Assembly (NCBI GenBank): GCA_021773295.1 | Contig: JAJFKI010000052.1 | Location: forward strand, 1-64,000 | Length of the DNA stretch: 64,000 nt | Source of the DNA: Gammaproteobacteria bacterium | GTDB taxonomy: Bacteria; Pseudomonadota; Gammaproteobacteria; UBA1113 | Direction: 5' to 3' | Shown here: in pieces, positions 11,087-20,662 of the stretch | How the letters are laid out: every line of letters starts with the position of its first letter | Position numbering within the stretch: the first letter of the stretch is position 1 | The notes under the pieces: generated by a model | Database searches by the model: none | What the model was told of the DNA's origin: nothing | What the model saw: only the letters and a program-made list of their open reading frames with translations | Made by a program: the position numbers and the translations under genes

Positions 11087-12430
11087 GTGCAACCTGCCGA
11101 TGAAAACACTGAAATACTCAGTGTTAGCCAGCTTAATCATCAAGCTAAAGGCTTGTTAGAGAACGAGTTTCCATCCATTTGGGTGGAGGGTGAAATTTCT
11201 AATTTCGTCTGTCCTGCTTCTGGCCATTGGTATTTTTCTTTGAAAGATGAAAAAGCACAAGTGCGCTGCGCCATGTTTCGCGGCTTTAATCGTTTGCTGG
11301 GCTTTACACCTGAGGCAGGTACCCAAGTATTACTAAGAGCTAAAGTGAGCCTCTATGAGGGCCGGGGCGATTTTCAATTGATTGTGGACAACTTAGAAGA
11401 AGCGGGCTTTGGTGCCCTGCAGCGGGCCTTTGACGCGTTGAAGAAAAAATTGGCACAAGAAGGCTTATTTAATCCCGTTCATAAACAAGCAATACCGAGT
11501 CTACCCAAATGCATTGGTGTCATTACTTCATCCACAGGTGCCGCCATTCGCGATATTATCACCACCTTGCGTCGCCGTTTTACGAGCATTCCCATTATTG
11601 TTTATCCAAGCTTGGTGCAAGGTGGTCAAGCCGCTGCAAACTTATGCCAAGCCATTGCCACGGCCAATCAACGCCAGGAATGTGATGTGTTAATTCTAGC
11701 GCGCGGTGGTGGATCCTTAGAGGATTTATGGCCTTTTAATGAAGAATCTGTGGCCCGTGCTATTTACGCTAGCAAACTGCCTATTATTAGTGGTGTCGGT
11801 CATGAAATTGATGTCACCATTGCTGACTTTGTAGCAGATGTCCGCGCAGCCACCCCTACCGCTGCGGCAGAGCTCGCTTGCCCTAATCAACAAGACTGGC
11901 GTAGCAGCATGCAACAAATCACAGCACGCTTATGTCACTTGATGCAGCGTCAATTGCAGCACTTTATGCAACAATTGCAGTGGCTACAAAAACGTTTGCA
12001 GCATCCAGGACAACGGTTGCAAGCACTCATGCAACGCGTTGATATCATTGAACAGCGCTTATGGCGCGCCTCACAGCATTATTTATTAACACAACAACAA
12101 CACTTGAGTCACTGGCAGCAACACTTGTTTCTCCATAACCCGTTGCAGCGCATCCAACAACAAACACAACACCTGCAATTATTAAGGCAACGATTAACCA
12201 GCTTGATTCAGCGACGTGTTCAATCTGAACAACACCAGCTGCAACAAGCCGCCACAGCGCTCGATGCCATCAGCCCCTTAGCGACATTAAGTCGCGGTTA
12301 TGCTATCGTTACCAAACAGCAGGATGGTTCAATCTTGCGCGATGCAACATGCATTAACATCGGTGACACTATAACGGCAAAGTTACATCAAGGAGAAATT
12401 AGCTGCCATGTCGACGCAACCAAGCATTAA
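11087..12430 (+). CDS. xseA: Exodeoxyribonuclease VII large subunit
   Basis: About 447 residues from GTG 11087, close to the usual 450. That start is chosen because CAGGAG stands just upstream and the product begins near the conserved LSVSQLN and FPSIWVEGEISNF (OB-fold). The catalytic core has GVITSSTGAAIRDI and ARGGGSLEDLWPFNEE, followed by GHEIDVTIADFVAD. A long Gln-rich coiled coil (about 285-400) is typical. The small subunit XseB is not in the window. Confidence 0.95.
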   Translation: MQPADENTEILSVSQLNHQAKGLLENEFPSIWVEGEISNFVCPASGHWYFSLKDEKAQVRCAMFRGFNRLLGFTPEAGTQVLLRAKVSLYEGRGDFQLIVDNLEEAGFGALQRAFDALKKKLAQEGLFNPVHKQAIPSLPKCIGVITSSTGAAIRDIITTLRRRFTSIPIIVYPSLVQGGQAAANLCQAIATANQRQECDVLILARGGGSLEDLWPFNEESVARAIYASKLPIISGVGHEIDVTIADFVADVRAATPTAAAELACPNQQDWRSSMQQITARLCHLMQRQLQHFMQQLQWLQKRLQHPGQRLQALMQRVDIIEQRLWRASQHYLLTQQQHLSHWQQHLFLHNPLQRIQQQTQHLQLLRQRLTSLIQRRVQSEQHQLQQAATALDAISPLATLSRGYAIVTKQQDGSILRDATCINIGDTITAKLHQGEISCHVDATKH

Positions 12431-13616
12431 CACCAATATTCTCAGTCAAGCCTTTCAAAAATTTGTGCAACTAGAAGGCGCTGCTGGTATTTTATTAATT
12501 TTTAGTCTTATGTTTGCACTGATCATTGCTAATTCTTCGCTATACCCTTTATACGATGCATTCATTAACTTGCATGGCATTGTTCAAATCGGCAACATTC
12601 GTATCGAAAAACCAGCATTACTGTGGATCAATGATGGCTGGATGGCCATCTTCTTCATGATACTCACCTTGGAAATCAAACGGGAAATGATCGATGGCGA
12701 ATTAGCCAACTTTCGCATGGTGACATTACCTTTGTCAGCAGCCATTGGTGGTATTGCCATACCCGCATTAATCTACCTCTTAATTAACCTTGGTGGCGAT
12801 CCCTTAACCCATAAAGGCTGGCCTATCCCTACCACGACGGACGTTGCTTTTGTCTTGGGCGTTGTGGCAATTTTTCGCAAGTATATCCCCAATAGCTTAA
12901 AAGTGTTTGTGGTGGCTTTGTCCATTGTCGATGATATTTTAGCGATTACTATCATTGCTATTTTTTATACGGCAGACTTATCAATAACCTCTTTAGCCCT
13001 GGGCGGCTTTGGGGTACTAGTGCTGATCATTCTCAACCGCTGCCGAGTCATGAGTTTAATTCCTTATGCCGTGACGGGCTTATTAATTTGGGTCTGTGTG
13101 CTCAAATCCGGGGTGCATGCCACGTTGGCGGGCGTATTAGTAGGCTTTTTTATCCCTTATAAAGATCCTCACTCTGATTATTCTCCCTTAAAATATTTAG
13201 AGCATTCTTTGCACCCATGGGTGGCTTATTTTATTTTGCCCGCCTTTGTGTTTGTTAACGGCGGGATTTCCTTCGAAGATTTTGCCTTTTCACAATTACT
13301 CATTGATGTGCCGCTAGGCATTTCAATGGGCTTATTTCTTGGCAAAAGCATCGGGGTATTTGGCTTTTCTTGGTTTGTGATTAAAACAGGCTTTTGTAAA
13401 ATGCCAAGTAATAGCAATTGGCTACAATTGCTCGCCACGAGTACCCTCACTGGGATTGGTTTCACCATGAGTTTATTCCTCTCCTCACTCGCCTTTTTCG
13501 ACACCCCCTATGAAGATTTGGCCAGAAAAGGTATTATCCTAGGATCATTGTTATCAGGCGTTGTTGCTATATTTTTATATTGGCTCGCCGATAAGCTAAA
13601 AAAGGAGGCTTTATAA
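12408..13616 (+). CDS. nhaA: Na+/H+ antiporter NhaA
   Basis: 402 residues, many membrane helices. The ion-binding aspartates are visible as Asp145 (PTTTDVAFVLG) and Asp175-Asp176 (LSIVDDILAI). It exchanges internal sodium for protons at the inner membrane. The ATG lies 23 bases inside xseA, preceded by AAGGAG, and the stop abuts the ATG of the next gene, so the three genes are probably coupled. Confidence 0.95.
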   Translation: MSTQPSINTNILSQAFQKFVQLEGAAGILLIFSLMFALIIANSSLYPLYDAFINLHGIVQIGNIRIEKPALLWINDGWMAIFFMILTLEIKREMIDGELANFRMVTLPLSAAIGGIAIPALIYLLINLGGDPLTHKGWPIPTTTDVAFVLGVVAIFRKYIPNSLKVFVVALSIVDDILAITIIAIFYTADLSITSLALGGFGVLVLIILNRCRVMSLIPYAVTGLLIWVCVLKSGVHATLAGVLVGFFIPYKDPHSDYSPLKYLEHSLHPWVAYFILPAFVFVNGGISFEDFAFSQLLIDVPLGISMGLFLGKSIGVFGFSWFVIKTGFCKMPSNSNWLQLLATSTLTGIGFTMSLFLSSLAFFDTPYEDLARKGIILGSLLSGVVAIFLYWLADKLKKEAL

Positions 13617-14174
13617 ATGTCATTAACTCCATCCAACATGTTACCCTTGGGCACGAGCGCACCTCACTTTAACTTGCAAGACACCGTGAGTGCTAAGATG
13701 CTGTCTCTTGAAGCACTTAAATCTGATAAAGCAACCGTTATCATGTTTATCTGTAATCATTGCCCCTATGTGCTGCACATTCTCCATAAACTGGTAGACG
13801 TTGCTAAGATTTATCAAGCAAAAGGCGTGAATTTCGTGGCAATCAGTGCCAATGATGTTGAACACTATCCGCAAGATTCGCCCGATAAAATGAAACATCA
13901 TGCTAAAGAATTTGATTTTAATTTTCCTTATCTTTATGACGAAACTCAAGCCGTCGCTAAAGCATACCAAGCGGCGTGCACGCCGGATTTTTATCTCTTT
14001 GATGAAGCATTGGCCTGTGTTTACCGTGGTCGTTTTGACGCTGCCACACCAGGCACTGATGTTGCCGTCACGGGAGAAGACTTAACACATGCTATCGATA
14101 GCTTATTAGTGCATCATAGCGTCAACCCCGATCAGCACCCGAGCATGGGCTGCAATATAAAATGGAAACGTTAA
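13617..14174 (+). CDS. Thioredoxin-fold (redoxin/AhpC-TSA type) protein
   Basis: 185 residues with a thioredoxin-like fold: an N-terminal strand, then FICNHCPYV with a CxxC pair (about 44-47), and later the cis-Pro region AACTPDFYLFD. No signal peptide is visible, so the protein is probably cytoplasmic. The family is usually listed as 'thioredoxin family protein' of unproven substrate; peroxiredoxin-like activity is possible. It begins directly after the nhaA stop. Confidence 0.8.
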   Translation: MSLTPSNMLPLGTSAPHFNLQDTVSAKMLSLEALKSDKATVIMFICNHCPYVLHILHKLVDVAKIYQAKGVNFVAISANDVEHYPQDSPDKMKHHAKEFDFNFPYLYDETQAVAKAYQAACTPDFYLFDEALACVYRGRFDAATPGTDVAVTGEDLTHAIDSLLVHHSVNPDQHPSMGCNIKWKR

Positions 14175-14183
14175 TCATCTAAT

Positions 14184-15635
14184 ATGCAATTTTTTATTAG
14201 TTTAAAAACATTAGGTGCCTTGCTGATTTTTTTTAGCTTTTCCATGGTGCCACCGCTTGGCATTGCTTGGTACTACAACGATGGTGCTTGGCAAGCCTTT
14301 ATTGAAACCTTTTTAATGATTAATGCTGCTGGCTTGTTGCTGTGGCTCCCCTTGCGTCACTTGAAAAAAGACTTAAAACCGCGAGATTGTTTTTTACTGG
14401 TAGTGATGATTTGGGTGGGGTTAAGTATCTTCGGTGCCCTGCCCTTCATGTTAAGCCCCGTGCCACACTTAAGCTTTACCAATGCCGTGTTTGAATCAAT
14501 GTCTGGCTTGACGACGACGGGTGCCAGTGTCATCCCAGGCATAGACTTTTTACCTCACGCTATTAAGTATTATCGACAACAATTGCAATTTTTTGGTGGT
14601 ATGGGGATCGTGGTGTTAGCCGTGGCGATTTTACCGATGCTGCGTATTGGTGGAATGCAATTATATCAAGCAGAAACACCAGGGCCGGCGAAGGGTTCGC
14701 GCTTAAAACCTCGGATTGCGCAAACGGCCAAGGTATTGTGGTTTATTTATATCGGTTTAACGATTCTGTGTGCGCTTTCCTATTGGGCTTGTGGCATGAG
14801 TTTGTTTGATGCGATTGGTGAATCTTTTAGTACGATTTCCACCGGTGGCTTTTCCACACATAGTGCCAGCTTTTCTTATTATCAAAGTAGTTTGATTGAG
14901 GCTGTGGCATCGTTGTTTATGTTTTTAGGCGCCGTGAATTTTTCCTTGCATTTTATGACGTTAAAAAATAAATCCATACGTCATTATTGGCATGATAGTG
15001 AGTTTCGATCCTATGTGCTGTTTTTAACGGTAAGTATCGCGGCAATCACCATCGTGTTGCTGGGGTATCAAGTGTATGCACAACCACACATTGCGTTTAT
15101 CAAAGCCTTGTTTAACACCCTGTCTATTAGCACCACCACGGGGTTTACCTCGGCACAATTTGAATATTGGCCTTCCTTCGTACCCATCTTGATGATGTTT
15201 ACTGGCTTGCTGGGCGGCTGTGCTTCTTCCACCAGTGGGGGGATTAAATTTATTCGCGTCTTGATTACCTATAAGCAGGGGTTACGTGAATTGAAACGCT
15301 TGATTCACCCCAATGTGGTGAGTCCTCTACGTTTAGGGCAACATGCGATTTCTGATGAATTGGTGGATGCGGTGCGTGGCTTCATGGCCGTGTTTACTAT
15401 TTTCTTTGTTTTATTGATTTTATTACTATCCGCTTTCGGGCTTGATTTTGAAAGTGCCTTTGGCGCGGCGATTGCATCATTTGCTAATGTTGGGGTGAGC
15501 ATTGGGGATATTTTCGGAACCTTTGTGTTGGTGAGTGTGCCAGCGAAGTGGTTGTTGATTACGGCGATGCTGGCTGGGCGGTTAGAACTCTTTACATTGT
15601 TAGTCTTATTCAGTTTTTCATTTTGGCGGAAATAA
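14184..15635 (+). CDS. trkH: Trk potassium uptake membrane subunit
   Basis: 483 residues, the normal TrkH length. Repeated pore-loop segments are readable: SGLTTTGASVI, STISTGGFSTH, SISTTTGFTSAQ and a last one around ANVGVSIGD, each followed by a helix. It forms the K+ channel that works with the cytoplasmic TrkA, whose gene is not seen here. The gene lies nine bases after the redoxin gene and is followed by a long foldback. Confidence 0.93.
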   Translation: MQFFISLKTLGALLIFFSFSMVPPLGIAWYYNDGAWQAFIETFLMINAAGLLLWLPLRHLKKDLKPRDCFLLVVMIWVGLSIFGALPFMLSPVPHLSFTNAVFESMSGLTTTGASVIPGIDFLPHAIKYYRQQLQFFGGMGIVVLAVAILPMLRIGGMQLYQAETPGPAKGSRLKPRIAQTAKVLWFIYIGLTILCALSYWACGMSLFDAIGESFSTISTGGFSTHSASFSYYQSSLIEAVASLFMFLGAVNFSLHFMTLKNKSIRHYWHDSEFRSYVLFLTVSIAAITIVLLGYQVYAQPHIAFIKALFNTLSISTTTGFTSAQFEYWPSFVPILMMFTGLLGGCASSTSGGIKFIRVLITYKQGLRELKRLIHPNVVSPLRLGQHAISDELVDAVRGFMAVFTIFFVLLILLLSAFGLDFESAFGAAIASFANVGVSIGDIFGTFVLVSVPAKWLLITAMLAGRLELFTLLVLFSFSFWRK

Positions 15636-15881
15636 ATTTTTTAACGTTCTTTTTGCGGGCTGGGAAGTTTGCTTTTTTTAGATCGAGGGTCTTGTTTGTG
15701 TTGCGTAGCGTGAGGGTCATTCGTAAACACGCCGTTAACCCATCCCTGGGGGCTCTGAAGCGACGTCCTGTCGCTTAAGGTTTACGAATGACCCTCACGC
15801 TACGCAACACAAACAAGACGGGAAGATCCGCTATATGCAAACTTCCCAGCCCGTAAAAAAACGTTAAAAGTAATTTATTTC
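15633..15881. repeat. Nested foldback repeat, family 1, copy A
   Basis: The inner arms 15691-15728 and 15780-15817 are exact reverse complements over 38 bases. The 51-base loop begins ACGCCGTTAACCCATCCCTG and contains a small hairpin GCGAC/GTCGC. Outside them, a second pair of arms (15633-15672 and 15837-15881) is also complementary, with GGGCTGGGAAGTTTGC against GCAAACTTCCCAGCCC. The element fills the space between trkH and the converging 902-residue gene. The loop matches that of copy B at 20.4 kb while the arms do not. Confidence 0.9.
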
Positions 15882-15948
15882 TATGTGTTTTGGAGGCTAG
15901 GGTAAAAGTATGGTAATTGGCTGAGCTCGTCGATTGGGTATCCGTTGT

Positions 15949-18657
15949 TTATCCGCTTCCTGACGACGTTGGGCTGGTGCTGAGGGTGAGTCCTGAGTCA
16001 GTCGTGTCTTGGCTTGGTGTTGGGGCTGTCGCTTTCACTTCGATGCTTGTATTGCGAACAGTGATTTCGACATCACTGCCTAGACTTTGTTTAATTCTGA
16101 TGGCTAAGTCATTATTTAATTCACCTGGTTTCTTAAGAGCAGCGATGTTACTGCCTTGAATCACAATAGTTTTGCCTCCTGTATGCATTCGTTTAACAGC
16201 ATCCATGGCATGAGTGAAATCGATGTTTTCTGTGAAGCTTACAAAAATGACGGCTTGGTTTAAACGGGCGTTATCGAAGAGTGCATTGGCTAGATTGCAA
16301 CCTTTTTCCATATGTTCTGCGGCGAACTCAATACTGTTTTCAGTGACATCAGCAATTTTCGTTTTCTTTTTACCTTCGGGATTACTGCTAAAACGTGTTC
16401 TAGTTTTTTTAATGGAGTAGACTTTCATTCGCGTGACTTTATCGCCAGAGTCTTCTCTTAAGTAACGTGCAATTGTCTTATGGGTGCGGACATTTTCACG
16501 ACAGGCTCGAAGGGCTTGAAAAACAGGCGTTTCACGAAAGCCTGGATAATTGCCACGCATGCGATCGAAAAAATTTGCACTAGCTTTTGTGGTTTTTCTT
16601 GTGTCCCAAAAAGCCGTTAATAAGCCTCTTCGGGTAGCAGGTGGTTGGCGTCTGCTTTGAGCTTGGGGAGAATTGCCTAATTCATCTTCACTGCTAGAAC
16701 TGTAGGATGAAGATGAGTTAGACGAGTAACCTCCAGCACCAGGTGCTTGCTGAGGAGTTAGTGTAATGATTCCTTGTGCTGTTGGCACTGACAAACTTAA
16801 CTCATTGGTTAATTCATCTGTACTTCCTGCTTTTTTTTCAGCACTAGCGATATTAGAAGAGCCACCGCTGCTACTAAGAGAATCCGCGGTACCAGATAAA
16901 CTTGCTTCTTCCTCATGTTCAGAGCTGCTAGCCGCTGGCTCTTCTTGAGTATCATCATCTGGTTCAGATTCACTCATTTTTTTATCTAAGTCTTCATCGG
17001 TGATTGCTGGTGTTTTTGATTGCGCCTCAACTGATGCACTAGCTTCTGTGGTACTTGCTAGTAGGCTAAAGTTCATTTCATTGTGTATTGGTAAATAAGT
17101 TAGGTAATCGAGATCTTGTTTTTGCAGCCTGGCCGATAATATTTGATTAACCTTGGTCACGTTGTTATTGTATGTATCGACAAATGCCTTTGGTTTACCC
17201 GTTAGATAATCCCCACTAAAGTATGCACTGATCTTATCATTGGTATTTAAATCAGATAATAATACACCGTATTTTTCGTTATAGAGTTTCATCGCGCCAT
17301 AAGCGCAGGCAAGATCCCAAGCATCCGCACAGTGCAACTGGGGAACAATCGTGTTTTTTAACATTTTTTCTACTTCGGATTCATCAAGTATATCACCGGG
17401 CATATTCATCATGTTGTTATAAGTCAATTGAAACCAATGCAAAATACGGTGATGGAGCATCTCATCCGTTACCGTTTGTTCGGGTGGACTTTTCTCTAAG
17501 AGTGGAGATGCAAATGAAGAACCTCTCGATAGGCGAGCCTCTTTCGAAGTGACAAGCATCATGTCAGACTCATTTTTTTGTAACATTGACAGGTCATAGC
17601 ATGATGGAGCACGGTACAGTAAACTTCTCGATATGGCCTCGGCTGCTTTTGTTAATGCTTGAAAGGCGTTACGGAGATCTTCATTATTTTTAAATCTCTC
17701 CTCCGCATTATATATATTTCCTTTAATACCCGTTAAAAATTTATTTAGATCACCCTCACCCTTAAATAGCTCTTGTAAATGCTCGTTGATGTTTTCTATC
17801 TCACCTGGAATAAAGGCATTATTCGTTGCTGCTAGCAGCAAACTAAGGTTAAATAAAAGCATCTTTTGTTCATAGCTAACATTAGCAGGCCTATACAAAG
17901 CTCTCTTATACCAGTCTTCTATGGATAACTGTCTAGACTCATCTTCTTCAACTTTTTCTTCTTTATTGTAAAACCCCGTTCTTAGCGCTAGTGGTAATTG
18001 TCCTAGTTTTTGTCGTGGACTTTTTTGTGGCGGAGGAGGTGTTGCGCGTGAGCTGCTGCTAGAGGATGCTGCGGCTGTAGCAGGAGGCTCGCTGGTTGCA
18101 GTCTTTACCCTTTTCCATAAGAATCTAGCTCGCTCCCAGGCTCTTGTTCTAGTTTGGTTGGGTATTTGCATAAGACTTCGGGTAAATCTGCTCTGAATCT
18201 GAGAAGCGGTATGATCTTCAAGTTGTTCCGGGTTTATTGATTGCAAGTTCTGTACATAGTCACGTGCCAAATCAGCCTTTGTGACTGAGCTTTCTTCCCC
18301 TGTCATCAATGATTGATCATACGCTAGGAAGTACCGTTGCACTGCAATCACTATGTTTAAGTATCCGTTACCGCACTGTTTAAGGTTTTTTGTATTGTAA
18401 GGTGTTTCTTGGAAGTGTTGTATAAATTTATCAGTAATAACATCTAAAAAGATAAGGTATTGCGCTAATGACGTTAGAGACGTCAATGTTTTTATTAACT
18501 CATTGGCTGTCAGCAGCACGTTATCTTGACTCTCATGCCCTTCACTTTGTGAACCACCGCTCATCTCATATCTTTGCAGCACTTTATTTAAGGCTACACG
18601 CCAACGCTCTTTATTCTCTGCGTGAGGATCTTCTACTGAATTCGTCTTATCACCCAT
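15949..18657 (-). CDS. Large Ser-rich protein with shared C-terminal module; candidate effector
   Basis: 902 residues, no signal peptide or membrane segment. The first 190 residues are mostly helical, then a low-complexity linker (ASSSSSSSRATPPPPQ, about 197-212). A helical middle follows, then an acidic Ser/Glu-rich stretch (about 560-650) ending SSSSYSSSSEDE. Residues 675-870 carry the module shared with four other proteins here: LLTAFW, FFDR, then MKVYSIKK, TKIADV and IQGSNIAAL. The tail is Ser/Thr/Gly rich (STSPTSSGSG), as seen in Dot/Icm substrates. A PmrA-like promoter lies 36 bases upstream. No catalytic motif was recognised. Confidence 0.75.
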   Translation of the reverse strand: MGDKTNSVEDPHAENKERWRVALNKVLQRYEMSGGSQSEGHESQDNVLLTANELIKTLTSLTSLAQYLIFLDVITDKFIQHFQETPYNTKNLKQCGNGYLNIVIAVQRYFLAYDQSLMTGEESSVTKADLARDYVQNLQSINPEQLEDHTASQIQSRFTRSLMQIPNQTRTRAWERARFLWKRVKTATSEPPATAAASSSSSSRATPPPPQKSPRQKLGQLPLALRTGFYNKEEKVEEDESRQLSIEDWYKRALYRPANVSYEQKMLLFNLSLLLAATNNAFIPGEIENINEHLQELFKGEGDLNKFLTGIKGNIYNAEERFKNNEDLRNAFQALTKAAEAISRSLLYRAPSCYDLSMLQKNESDMMLVTSKEARLSRGSSFASPLLEKSPPEQTVTDEMLHHRILHWFQLTYNNMMNMPGDILDESEVEKMLKNTIVPQLHCADAWDLACAYGAMKLYNEKYGVLLSDLNTNDKISAYFSGDYLTGKPKAFVDTYNNNVTKVNQILSARLQKQDLDYLTYLPIHNEMNFSLLASTTEASASVEAQSKTPAITDEDLDKKMSESEPDDDTQEEPAASSSEHEEEASLSGTADSLSSSGGSSNIASAEKKAGSTDELTNELSLSVPTAQGIITLTPQQAPGAGGYSSNSSSSYSSSSEDELGNSPQAQSRRQPPATRRGLLTAFWDTRKTTKASANFFDRMRGNYPGFRETPVFQALRACRENVRTHKTIARYLREDSGDKVTRMKVYSIKKTRTRFSSNPEGKKKTKIADVTENSIEFAAEHMEKGCNLANALFDNARLNQAVIFVSFTENIDFTHAMDAVKRMHTGGKTIVIQGSNIAALKKPGELNNDLAIRIKQSLGSDVEITVRNTSIEVKATAPTPSQDTTDSGLTLSTSPTSSGSG

Positions 18658-18692
18658 TTATCACTCTCTCAACCATCAATAACGTGTTGTTT

Positions 18693-18724
18693 ATTATATG
18701 CGATCAAAATTAATGGTTTATTAA
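18693..18724 (-). promoter_or_regulatory. PmrA-box-like promoter of the 902-residue gene
   Basis: Read on the minus strand: cTTAAT (18724-18720), six bases, TTAAT (18713-18709), ten bases, then a perfect TATAAT (18698-18693). The start codon follows about 35 bases later. This is one of the cleanest examples in the window. Confidence 0.72.
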
Positions 18725-18777
18725 GCATAGCTTACTGATTCCCTGTTATCCATGACATTCCTTAACTCAAGCTTAAC

Positions 18778-20325
18778 TCATTGCGCGCTATCCACCGGTA
18801 CCTGCTGTAACGCCTTGATGCAAGGGTTCGCTGCAGGGTGATTGCCGATGCTGGTGGCGAGTTCCGCGCCAATAAGGCCAACCACACCGGCACCGCTAGC
18901 AATGCCGATGATGGCTGCGAAAATGTTCTTGGTGGGCAATTTAGCGCTGACGCTAGGGTTTTCTAAGGAACCGGTGACTTGTACGGGAACGGCAAGGGAC
19001 ACGAGTTTTGGGCCTTTCGCTTTGGGTTCTAATTTTAAATCCACTTGTGTGGTGGCTAAGTTAATGGTGCCATGTCCAAAGACGGTGGCGCCTGGTGCGT
19101 CAAACACTAAAGCGGGCAATGTAGCGACACCGTTGCTGATATTAAAATGGCTGATGGCGCAATTAATCGGTAAGCTATCATTGGCTTGACCTTTCGCCAG
19201 GAGTTTTGCCATATCACTGCTGCCTTTGCCCGAATAACTCGTATTGAGGATGGCTAAGTTTGCTTGACCATTGGCGGTTTGTAATAATTCTTTGGTGGTA
19301 TCCCCTCTTACATTAAATTGTGTGTTCAATCGAATGCTGCCACCTTTGAAGTAATCATTGATATTAAAGTCTTTGAAAAACTGGCCAGCGTCTTTTGCTT
19401 TTAAATTTAATTTTCCTGAATAACCCGGTGTTTTACGATGCATACCGATAAGTAAAGTACCGCTGAGTTCGCTTTTATTGACAACCATTTTTAAGGGGGA
19501 GAGTTTGTATTGATGATTTTTCGTAGTGACCGTGGTGTCGAGGGTGAATTTCGATTTCGGTGGTAACTTAAACCCTAGCCAGTGCCTGAATAATGTTGGA
19601 TCGGTGCCACTTAAGCTGATATTTAACTGCAGTGGTTTTTCTAAGGAGCCACTGGCGATGACTTGGGTATTACCAATCTTGCCTTTTAAATTCATGATGT
19701 CTTTGTGACTCGTGGCTCGGTCGATTTGAATCGAGGCTTGTATAGGCAACGTTTGGTACTTTCCTTCCAAGTTTATTTTGATTAAATTTTTATTGCTGGT
19801 GGGATCGATGTCCAATTTTTTAAATTGCCATTGGGATTTTTTGTTAGTGGCTACGTCTTGATAATCAATGGTGACATTGCGTAATTCAATGTTTGGCAAA
19901 TTCTTTAATGCTTTATCGGCATCACTTTTTTTAGGCTGTGGCACCCAGTTCTTTTGATTCTTTTTATTCGCTTGCAATAAAATCTGTGCATCTTCGATTA
20001 ACACTTTTTCTGTCGTGATATCTCGTTCCATTAGGGAATGTAATTTTAATTTTAATGAGACTTTTTTTGCGCGCAGCATTTGCTTTTGTTTCGACCATGG
20101 GGCATTGGAGAGGGTGACGTCTTCAAAGGTGACGGTTGGTGACCAACCGAGATCGATATCGAAATCACCTTTGATCTTTAAGTCACGACCTGTATATTCT
20201 TTAACGATTTCTTTGAAGCGATCTTTATACATGTCTTCGTCTAGGTAGCGATAGCTTAGGTAAATGGCACCAGCGGCTAGAGCTAGGATGAAGAGGGTTA
20301 GGAGGATTATTAAGAATTTCTTCAT
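18778..20325 (-). CDS. AsmA family protein
   Basis: 515 residues. An N-terminal membrane anchor (FLIILLTLFILALAAGAIYL) is followed by the AsmA signature region (GRDLKIKGDFDIDLGWSPTV, then FEDVTLSNAPW). The C-terminal half has the family's FNISNGVATLP and DLATTQVDL-like repeats. AsmA-like proteins are inner-membrane anchored with a periplasmic lipid-groove domain and affect outer-membrane lipids. It looks like a core gene between accessory genes. Its stop lies close to the PmrA-like promoter of the next gene. Confidence 0.88.
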   Translation of the reverse strand: MKKFLIILLTLFILALAAGAIYLSYRYLDEDMYKDRFKEIVKEYTGRDLKIKGDFDIDLGWSPTVTFEDVTLSNAPWSKQKQMLRAKKVSLKLKLHSLMERDITTEKVLIEDAQILLQANKKNQKNWVPQPKKSDADKALKNLPNIELRNVTIDYQDVATNKKSQWQFKKLDIDPTSNKNLIKINLEGKYQTLPIQASIQIDRATSHKDIMNLKGKIGNTQVIASGSLEKPLQLNISLSGTDPTLFRHWLGFKLPPKSKFTLDTTVTTKNHQYKLSPLKMVVNKSELSGTLLIGMHRKTPGYSGKLNLKAKDAGQFFKDFNINDYFKGGSIRLNTQFNVRGDTTKELLQTANGQANLAILNTSYSGKGSSDMAKLLAKGQANDSLPINCAISHFNISNGVATLPALVFDAPGATVFGHGTINLATTQVDLKLEPKAKGPKLVSLAVPVQVTGSLENPSVSAKLPTKNIFAAIIGIASGAGVVGLIGAELATSIGNHPAANPCIKALQQVPVDSAQ

Positions 20326-20386
20326 TTGTTTTTTTGCCTTTTGTTTTTTTGTTAATTATATACTAGATTTTTGCTTTGGGTGTGAT

Positions 20387-20502
20387 GCCTTGTTTTCCCC
20401 GGTGGGCTGTGCGTAAACACGCCGTGAATACGTCCCTGTAGGCTTGGAAGTGGCATCCCTGCCACTTACAGTTTACGCACAGCCCACCGGGGAAAACAAG
20501 GC
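20387..20502. repeat. Foldback repeat, family 1, copy B
   Basis: The arms 20387-20418 and 20471-20502 are exact reverse complements over 32 bases. The 52-base loop begins ACGCCGTGAATACGTCCCTG and has an inner GTGGC/GCCAC hairpin. It aligns along its whole length with the copy A loop at 15729-15779, yet beyond the innermost CGTAAAC/GTTTACG the arms have a different sequence. Confidence 0.9.
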
Positions 20503-20660
20503 GTCGAGCTTTTTGCGTGGTTTTTACAAAACAAAGGGAGGGTTGGGTGTGTTGGGGAGGGTAAGGGGTTGATATTTGGGATCTAAAAGCCCCCATCCTA
20601 GCCTTCCCCCGCAAGGGGGGAAGGAACTGGAGATTCCGCATTTTCATCTGTGATGGGTAT
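20503..20660. repeat. Hairpin and dispersed motif after the 567-residue gene
   Basis: This stretch holds a G/C hairpin (CCTTCCCCC GCAA GGGGGGAAGG, about 20601-20623) and, at 20636-20660, the reverse complement of the dispersed motif CCCATCACAGATGAAAATGC. A 94-codon open frame crosses the area, but it reads through the palindromes and is not believed. Confidence 0.65.
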
Positions 20661-20662
20661 AG

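Noticed and set aside
15548-15778. 76-codon plus frame after trkH
   Set aside because: It overlaps the trkH end in another frame and enters the foldback.
20363-20647. 94-codon minus frame in the family 1 copy B area
   Set aside because: It reads straight through both arms of a perfect foldback and a G/C hairpin; no RBS and no protein-like pattern.
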